A stretch of 64,000 nucleotides of DNA, from assembly GCA_964016885.1 (NCBI GenBank), contig OZ024740.1:301673286-301737285 (forward strand), given 5' to 3'. The notes beneath the pieces were generated by a model. That model was not told the origin of the DNA, did no database searches, and was given only the letters and a program-made list of their open reading frames with translations. Of this stretch, positions 57,661-64,000 are shown in pieces (the stretch's first letter is position 1; each line of letters opens with the position of its first letter). The position numbers and the translations under genes were made by a program. The DNA comes from Eledone cirrhosa. Its lineage: Eukaryota > Mollusca > Cephalopoda > Octopoda > Eledonidae.

Positions 57661-57731
57661 GTCGTCAAGTATGAAATTTGTAGAATTCTTTTCTTTTTCC
57701 AAACATTTTTACAAATTTTATACTTGACGAC
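57661..57731. other. 71-nt hairpin with 21-22-bp arms
   Basis: Left arm gtcgtcaagtatgaaatttg and right arm caaattttatacttgacgac pair with one mismatch around a ~27-nt pyrimidine-rich loop. Size and shape resemble a pre-miRNA, but a tiny foldback is equally possible. Confidence 0.5.
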
Positions 57732-57839
57732 ACAATATATTCTTAGAAAATATAAAACTAGTAAAAACGACCAGCTGGGTAGAAGATGGGATGAGGTATA
57801 TAGTCAGTTATTCACCCAAATATAAAGAGGAGGCTGTCC

Positions 57840-58075
57840 TTGAAATATCGGTGATAATGTATAAAGGAGTAGATCGCATATATTCATTTTAACGCAAGAT
57901 CGTCGTCCATTTTCTGTCAAAAGCCTTCCCCAAAGTTCCCTGACCAGGCAATTCTACTGGGGACTGCGACGGGTAGACACAAAGTCAACAGACACGGACA
58001 TGCGCAGAATCAGCAATGTCTGAGGTGCACATACAGCGCTGAATTGGGCTGCACGCACTCGTCTAATATCCAGGT
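57840..58075. other. No recognised feature
   Basis: Mixed sequence upstream of the SINE; nothing identified. Confidence 0.4.
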
Positions 58076-58086
58076 ATTATTGACTT

Positions 58087-58225
58087 CGCATAGAGTTACT
58101 TCCCTTGCCATTCTGACTTCAAATCCCGCCGAGGCTAACTTTGCCTTTCATCCTTACGGGATCGATAAAATAATGTACCAGTAATGCACTTGGTAATTAT
58201 TGGCCTTGTGCCAAAAATAGAAACA
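58087..58225 (+). mobile_element. 5'-truncated cephalopod SINE with 11-bp target duplication
   Basis: Begins inside the head (agagttacttcccttgcc), carries the B-box region GACTTCAAATCCCGCC and the full tail. It is flanked by attattgactt at 58076-58086 and 58226-58236. Truncation with a clean duplication shows incomplete reverse transcription at insertion. Confidence 0.9.
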
Positions 58226-58239
58226 ATTATTGACTTATG

Positions 58240-59474
58240 GAGATTTTTCGGGATCTGAAATGACAGGAAGATAGCTTGAACGCCTTCTTTTAGCCGGAAA
58301 GTACAGAGTAATTTCCCAGGCTTCGGGACTATGGTGATATAGTTTGTATGGGGTACGTGAATAAAATGATTAAAAACAGATAATTTCAACTTCGGCCAAA
58401 CCCTTATCGACTTTTCCAAGCTCCATTTTAAAAGATAGGTGAGGGTGGAAAGGTGGGTGCATTTAGCAAATATGGCCTTTGATGGTTAGCATAGTCTCCA
58501 GCCTGTTGGGTTACTAAATTACCCCCGTGTTACTCCACGATTTTCTAGAAACCTATTATTAATATATTGATAATTGTCGATTGTTTTTCTACACGTTGGT
58601 ATGTAACTTTCCATTGTCGTTGTTTTGTTTTGTTTATGTATTTTTTTTCTTTTATGTTTCGACCCTATTTTCCAATAAAGAAATAATTTCTGTCGTCTGT
58701 CGATTCATTCCCGTGAGAGTGAAACGGGGAGAATGCGCCAATACGCATAATAAATGGTTTTATCCGAATTAACCTTCTCCAACTGAACCAGTTGTATCAC
58801 TATGAGAGACCAAACTAGCGGAAAATCGCAGCAGAGACAGTAAAGTCATCGAAGGTTAAGACTTATGTAGACATAATGACTGAGCTCATATTCCACTTTA
58901 GCTAGTCAAATAAAGAATTCTAGCAGACCATCTACTTTATCCGTAAAGTAACATATCACAATTGTTTCAGGAAAACGGCTGGGGTCCTTCTCTCTGAAGA
59001 ATAGTTCATCAACGGGAGTCGGAGAGAATTTTGCTGATTTCCTAAATACGATCACAACAATATTTTAACGTAAATTAAGTGCATCTAAGTGCAAAGACTA
59101 ACCCCTCGAAAGCTTTGGTCACCAGTGATCATAAGTGGTAAAGCTTTTGTAGGGGGATGAAATTTGGTCAAGTTGTTAAAAGCCCTAAATTGAGGGGGTA
59201 TCTTCCCGCCGACATATGATTGACATTTGGCCTGGATATTTGGAGGGGAAGGCAAACTATGCCAAAATGGAAGGATAATCAGGAGTATCAAAAAAAGAAA
59301 ATCAGGAAAGATTGGTCTAATTAAAATGAATTCTTTTGTTAATCTTCACTAGTAACGTTTGTGGAAAGTGTCTAGTAAAGAGTTAAGGGATATTGAAGTG
59401 CGTAGATCTCTCATCGGGCGCATCACAACCCATCAAATATTATCTAAATTATCATTATTAAAGTTTTCCAGTCG

Positions 59475-59475
<1 letters not shown>
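58240..59475. other. No recognised feature
   Basis: Mixed sequence without recognised repeats or domains. Confidence 0.45.

Positions 59476-59478
<3 letters not shown>

Positions 59479-59551
<73 letters not shown>
59479..59551. repeat. (TA)n microsatellite
   Basis: Pure TA tract bounding the next element. Confidence 0.97.
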
Positions 59552-59552
<1 letters not shown>

Positions 59553-59640
59553 GATATTAAACAAATGGAAACTATATTTATAAAACCATATTTATTTCAT
59601 TATACATATTTCGGGGATACCATACCAACAAACCAACGGG

Positions 59641-59757
59641 AAATTTATAAATTCCTAAATTTATAAATTTATTATAATAAATTGAAGTGAAAGCAACTGG
59701 TGCGTGTGTTTCTTATTGGCAACACGACCCTCCCAAATTATAACAATATCGGTTTCA
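59641..59757 (+). repeat. Terminal module shared with the PLE remnant at 26.6 kb
   Basis: Reverse complement of 26574-26695: aaatttataaa repeats, then gaagtgaaagcaactggtgc and cttattggcaacacgaccct. It is highly similar in both places and marks the same PLE-like family. Confidence 0.82.
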
Positions 59758-59801
59758 ATACACGTTTTCAGATAAAGAATCTTGCTAAACTAATTCGGAA
59801 A

Positions 59802-59868
<67 letters not shown>

Positions 59869-59996
59869 AAAGTTTTATTTAAAATTGTTGGGTTACAACA
59901 AGTAAATATTTTATAACGGATATAGAGCACTCAACAAGTTTTGGAGTAGATATACGATATTAAACAAATGGAAACTATATTTATAAAACCATATTT

Positions 59997-60060
59997 ATTT
60001 CATTATACATATTTTGGGGATACCATATTAAAAATATGGCATGCCTTCTTCAGATAAAAT
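59997..60060 (-). ncRNA. Hammerhead ribozyme, one core change
   Basis: Minus strand: stem I ATTTTAT (60060-60054), CTGAAGA (60053-60047), stem II CCATATT/AATATGG plus outer GG/CC, AAAAT (60015-60011), loop ATGT, ATA (60006-60004), ATGAAAT closing stem I (seven pairs, one G-U). The duplicate at 59552 has the canonical GAAAT (59612-59608), so the family consensus is a complete hammerhead and this copy lost one G. The duplicate lacks the first core strand. Confidence 0.65.
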
Positions 60061-60179
60061 ACACTATATAAACAGTTTTATAAATAATGTTGACGTACCA
60101 TAAATATTGATCAACTTTTATGTAAGAAGTTGGTTTGGTAGTGAGATGTTTATAAATATTTAGTGTTAAGCACAGTTAA

Positions 60180-61700
60180 AAAGAAAGACGGAGAAAAAGA
60201 AGAGATGTATGTAAAGAAAAACAGAGAGAAATAGAGAGAGATAGGGGAGAGAGAAATAGTGAGGAGGTGAAAAAAGAGAGGCAGCTGAGGCAACAGATGA
60301 ATAATAATAATTCATCATACAAATTGAGAGATTTAGGAGGGAGGGAGTACTGTACTTATTTAGTTATAGTGTTAAGGAGACGGAGAGAAATAAAAAATGA
60401 AGAGAAAACAGAGAGATAGAGAAAGATAGAGGTGGGGGACAAAAGAGGTAGGCCAAATAATAATAATTATTATATATGGGGAGGTGAGAGAAATAGGAGA
60501 GAAGTAAGAGAGAAAACAAGAGAGAAACTCGAGAGGCAAAGTTAAAATAACCGATACTTAGACTTCATCAAATATAAAGAGGGAGGAGAAGAAAGAGATA
60601 TATCTAGAGAGAAGGATGATAGATTTACATCTTTACGTTATGTCCTATCAATTTGAATTATCAATTCATATGAATTGGGTATTATAATGTAAATATCAAT
60701 ATTCATGAATGAGACATAGATATATAATGTGTGAAAAATAATGACCATATGTTTAGTTTAAAATTCTGAGGTCGATGTACCAAAAACTGAGATAAAACTT
60801 CAAAAAATACGAAAATATATAAGTATATATGTACTTTCCGGAAAAGGAAAGAAAGAGAAAAAGAGAAGGTCATCTCAAGTTCTAGTTGATACTAGAGACA
60901 TACATGATCTTACGTGATCAACTCTGTAATTTCTTGTTTCACAGAAAAAAATGTTTTCCCTTGTTATAAAAGATTTTACTATATATATACATAAAAAATA
61001 TATATTAATACTCCTGCCCTCACATACATGATTATCGTTCATGTATAGAATATTATGCATATCTGTAACATATCCAGAGCTATACCCACACATACATATA
61101 TATATATATATATGTATGCACACATATATGTACATGGACAGATAAAATAAACAGATAAAATAAAATATACTCTGTAATCATTCCATATTCATATTAATAC
61201 ATATGGCCTTTGTACAGAGACAACCAGATATTAATATATCAGCACACTGATATCAAAACGTTAAACATATTTTCATCACTCCCTAGAGTATCTCGGGCCG
61301 TAAAAAACACAGTATGCACCCCATATCAACCACAGAAATCTACCCTTCCAATTTATCTGACAATATATTGCCAAGTTCATTAGAAGCAATCAGAATCAAA
61401 AAGCAAACAAAAAACCAAAAATTATTCAACAAAACTTATTTAGCAGAAATCATTTAAAAGATTTAGGAGACCCTGTTGTTCTACAGATGCTCTTATATTT
61501 AGTATAGAAGTTTATCTAGCGTAAAATTTATTCAATAGATTGGGAGCATCTACATTTTAGGGTAGTTTAATTACATCATTAGTATATATTTATGAAGAAG
61601 GTTTAAAAGAAAAAGTTGAAGGAATCGAAAGATTTATCGTCAGGTTTCATACATTAATTAAATATCTTAACTTACTATACTACATTTTAAATTTATATTT
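60180..61700. other. Purine-rich then AT-rich sequence, no recognised element
   Basis: GAGA-rich degenerate sequence at 60180-60630. A short CATA/TA tract lies at 61085-61130. No domain recognised. Confidence 0.45.
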
Positions 61701-61708
61701 ATATTTAA

Positions 61709-61973
61709 ACGTTAAGTTCAATCTGTCTGCAGCAACTGAATAAATTGCTCCTTAAATTAAGGGAATTTTTAGATTTTAATATAAAGAATATCTCCTCCAC
61801 ACAGAGGTCACATGAGGAATTAAAAGGAATCCCTCTTGAGACAATATTCCAAAACATCGAATACCCAACGTTATCATGTTTAAGTTGCCAGAGTAAGCCT
61901 GATAGTGAAGTTGAAGATTTCTTGTTTGGATCTGTGAAAGAATTCTTATGATTATTGTAAATAAAACTTTTGC

Positions 61974-61990
<17 letters not shown>
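61709..61990 (+). other. Short unidentified ORF ending with AATAAA and a TA tract
   Basis: An open frame of about 81 codons without a good start (ICLQQLNKLLLKLREFLDF ... SVKEFL, stop at 61949-61951) is followed by aaataaaacttttgca and TA. The same 3' string occurs inverted at 59863-59880 next to a TA tract. It may be the 3' end of an unknown retroelement ORF; no family recognised. Confidence 0.3.
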
Positions 61991-62007
<17 letters not shown>

Positions 62008-62092
62008 GTGTGTGTGTGTGTTTGTGCGTGAGTGTATGCGTTGTGTGCATGCGTGAGTGTGTGTGTATGTGTGTGTTTGTGTGTGGGTGTAT
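61975..62092. repeat. (TA)n(TG)n microsatellite
   Basis: TA followed by degenerate TG. Confidence 0.93.
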
Positions 62093-62099
62093 TCTTCAT

Positions 62100-62749
62100 C
62101 ATTTCTCCTATTAATTTTTTCCTTCGTTTCTAATATTCCTAATACACTACTCAAGTTCTATTTGAACATCGGACTCATATGGTTATTTTTTGTCTCTATC
62201 TTTTTACTTTCTTTACCACCAGCAGCATGAGAACCCAATTGTTTCTCTCTCCCTTTCTCTCTTCTATCTAGTTATCTCTCTCCCACGCTCCCTCTCCATG
62301 AGCAATAACAATATTACTGCCTATGCATCAATTTTGCTCTTGCCATTCCCTCATATTTTTCTCACTATCGTTATGTTTATAGCCCAGTATTCCCTCTCTC
62401 TTTCTGTCCCCCACTTTCTCTCTCTTTATCTATGAATCTATCTATATCTCTATCTATCTGACTTTCTCTATTTCTCTTCTAGCACCTCCCTCTCGATATT
62501 TCTTTTTTTCTTTTCTGAAATCTCTTTTTCCATCTCGCCACCTATTCATTCACTTACACATCCAGTTCACATTCAGAATCAAACAATAGTGGCAGGAAAT
62601 TAATAAAACACCCACTGCTCATAGAGCGTCATTTCATCAGGCGAATCGGAAAACGGGTGAATGTAATGAGAACATATATGAAAATGTGTGGGTGAAAGTA
62701 AGAGGGAGAGTTTTGAGCATTGAAAACAAAAGTATTTAACAACATAAGA

Positions 62750-62755
<6 letters not shown>
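62100..62755. other. CT-rich sequence and possible PLE terminus
   Basis: CT-rich to about 62530. At 62640-62600 (-), CTGATGA and a GCTC/GAGC hairpin occur, but no GAAA follows, so it is at best a relic of a hammerhead. Confidence 0.35.
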
Positions 62756-62756
<1 letters not shown>

Positions 62757-62808
<52 letters not shown>

Positions 62809-62811
62809 TAC

Positions 62812-62866
<55 letters not shown>

Positions 62867-62881
62867 CGAAAATATCCTTAC

Positions 62882-62942
<61 letters not shown>
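62757..62942. repeat. (TA)n tracts
   Basis: Two long TA tracts separated by tttcgaaaatatccttactaa. Confidence 0.97.
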
Positions 62943-62943
<1 letters not shown>

Positions 62944-62949
62944 GTGTAT

Positions 62950-63545
62950 GTGTGTGTGGATATATTCAGCGAAACAAACAGGAACAATAACAACATCACT
63001 GCGGTTGTCGTCTTTCCACACTCTCCCGATCGCCATCATCATCGTCATCATCATCTCAATATTCCTCACTCATCTCATACTTTTCCTCATCGTCAGTATG
63101 TGGTTGAGAATGATTAGGTAGAATTGAGACAGTTTTGAATTGTGATGAACGAAAGCATAGAGAAAACAGAAAAGATCTTTTATTGTGGCTAAGACGAAAC
63201 ATTGTTAGTTTATATGGATTCATTTTCCTACACACATTTTATGAATCTCTGCAAACGTACAACTTACACCTCTGCATAAAGAACGATAATATATATTATA
63301 GCGTAACATTTATATCTTTGTCGACAAGAATGGGGAGATAAAGTGGGAGCGCATTAAATACATAATGAAAATCTGTGTTACGATCCTCTCTATCTAACGT
63401 AAACATTATCACAAATACATGTCATCTCAAACATAGAATGTTTTTTAAACAGTTAGGTAACAGACGTACATATTTGATGATAGATAGGTTCATATAAAGA
63501 TTAACCCAGAACTAAACGAAACATCACAAGAAAATTCCAACATGT
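62950..63545. other. No recognised feature
   Basis: Mixed sequence with a short CATCAT run near 63035. No gene recognised. Confidence 0.45.
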
Positions 63546-63549
63546 ACCG

Positions 63550-63608
<59 letters not shown>
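63550..63608. repeat. (TA)n microsatellite
   Basis: TA tract at the left edge of the last repeat. Confidence 0.97.
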
Positions 63609-63609
<1 letters not shown>

Positions 63610-63860
63610 GGGGTAACAAATAATAGTTATACACAGTCCACTTAAGTGTAGTCCAGTTATTGTACTCCGGGTAGTGGATTTCTCGCAAGCTCCGATGAAT
63701 TGACTGGTTATAATTTTGTATTGGCCATCGAGTAACGCGAAAATAAGCGGATAGCGATCTCTAGACCTACCAGTTCAGAGAAACAATTGTCAGCAATGAG
63801 ATTAAAAGCCTTTTTTGTATAGCAAATCGTGTCACTCTTCTTTTCTGATTTATATATATA
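63609..63860 (+). mobile_element. TA-bounded repeat with hammerhead derivative
   Basis: About 250 bp between two TA tracts. It contains the ribozyme at 63681-63801 and no ORF. Its agcaatgagattaaaag segment after the cleavage site is distantly like the family at 28463 and 48061. Confidence 0.5.
63681..63801 (+). ncRNA. Hammerhead derivative with long stem II insert
   Basis: CCGATGA (63692-63698), stem II ACTGGT/ACCAGT (63703-63708 with 63769-63774) around a ~60-nt loop, GAAAC 63780-63784, loop AATT, GTC 63789-63791, stem III AC/GT. Stem I: GCT/AGC and, further out, CTC/GAG. The core has T-to-C at the second position. Five unpaired bases separate stem II from GAAAC. Confidence 0.48.
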
Positions 63861-64000
63861 TATACACGATAACGTCTACTGCTAGATAGAGTGTCTAATT
63901 CACACCATAATGCGCTTCCAAAATTTCGGTAACGTGCCCAATTAACAAGCAGCAAGAGGTCAACATATATGTGGAAATGGAGGTGAGTCGATATAAAAAA

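Larger units (their letters stand above)
59552..60180. mobile_element. PLE-type terminal modules, two partial direct copies with hammerhead
   Basis: The block acgatattaaacaaatgg ... catatttYggggatacca occurs at 59551-59624 and 59954-60026, about 403 bp apart. The first copy switches at 59625 into the terminal module shared (inverted) with 26574-26695. The second continues into a complete hammerhead. A TA tract (59806-59864) and the 3'-end-like tgcaaaagttttattt lie between them. The arrangement suggests two overlapping insertions or a rearranged element. Confidence 0.72.

Overview
The window looks like intergenic or intronic DNA from a cephalopod, most likely an octopus. It is AT-rich and full of long (TA)n, (CA)n, (CT)n and trinucleotide tracts. 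It carries tRNA-derived SINEs of the cephalopod type (a tRNA-like head with a GAGTTCAAATCCCGCC B-box region, then a body ending 'tggccttgtgcc...tagaaacaatt'). It also has remnants of non-LTR retrotransposons and of Penelope-like elements (PLEs) with GIY-YIG endonuclease domains. I found no host protein-coding exon I can defend, no rRNA and no functional tRNA gene. Most long open frames are translated microsatellites (poly Ile-Tyr, His-Thr, Ser-Leu, Cys-Val).

The main result is hammerhead ribozymes (HHRs). Reading both strands for CTGANGA - stem II - GAAA - very short stem III - NUH, with flanking stem I complementarity, gives about fifteen HHRs or recognisable derivatives. They fall into at least eight sequence-unrelated families. 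Two families sit in direct tandem arrays: about 445-bp units at 462-1520 and about 523-bp units at 30246-31332, one ribozyme per complete unit. This is the layout reported for PLE pseudo-LTRs and for retrozymes. Three others occur as inverted pairs, one ribozyme per arm on opposite strands (1536-1865, 28463-29092, 55738-56270). Single copies lie at 6070, 26737 (downstream of a PLE GIY-YIG fragment in the same sense), 48101, 59997 and 63681. Cores range from intact to damaged.

Layout. 1-2.2 kb: simple repeats, tandem array A, inverted HHR foldback, GACGGCTGAG-type hairpin element. 2.2-5.8 kb: nothing recognised. 5.8-8.0 kb: TA palindrome, HHR element, 668-bp tandem repeat. 8.9-14 kb: GT minisatellite, PLE endonuclease fragment, LINE C-terminus with three C2H2 fingers, 377-bp foldback, LINE 3' end, LINE endonuclease-like pseudogene. 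16-17 kb: two SINEs. 17-26.3 kb: long AT-rich stretch with almost no recognisable elements. 26.4-32.4 kb: dense PLE/HHR zone with two further GIY-YIG fragments and array B. 36-37 kb: foldback and dispersed repeat. 40-41.6 kb: LINE reverse-transcriptase pseudogene with a nested SINE. 42-49 kb: three hairpin-element copies, SINEs, HHR. 51-52 kb: LINE remnant and nested SINEs. 52-55 kb: mostly unassigned. 55-64 kb: inverted HHR pair, further PLE-type termini and HHRs.

Many elements begin or end directly at (TA)n tracts, suggesting TA-rich target choice or tract growth at element ends. All calls come from reading the sequence. No covariance-model, database or expression search was run.
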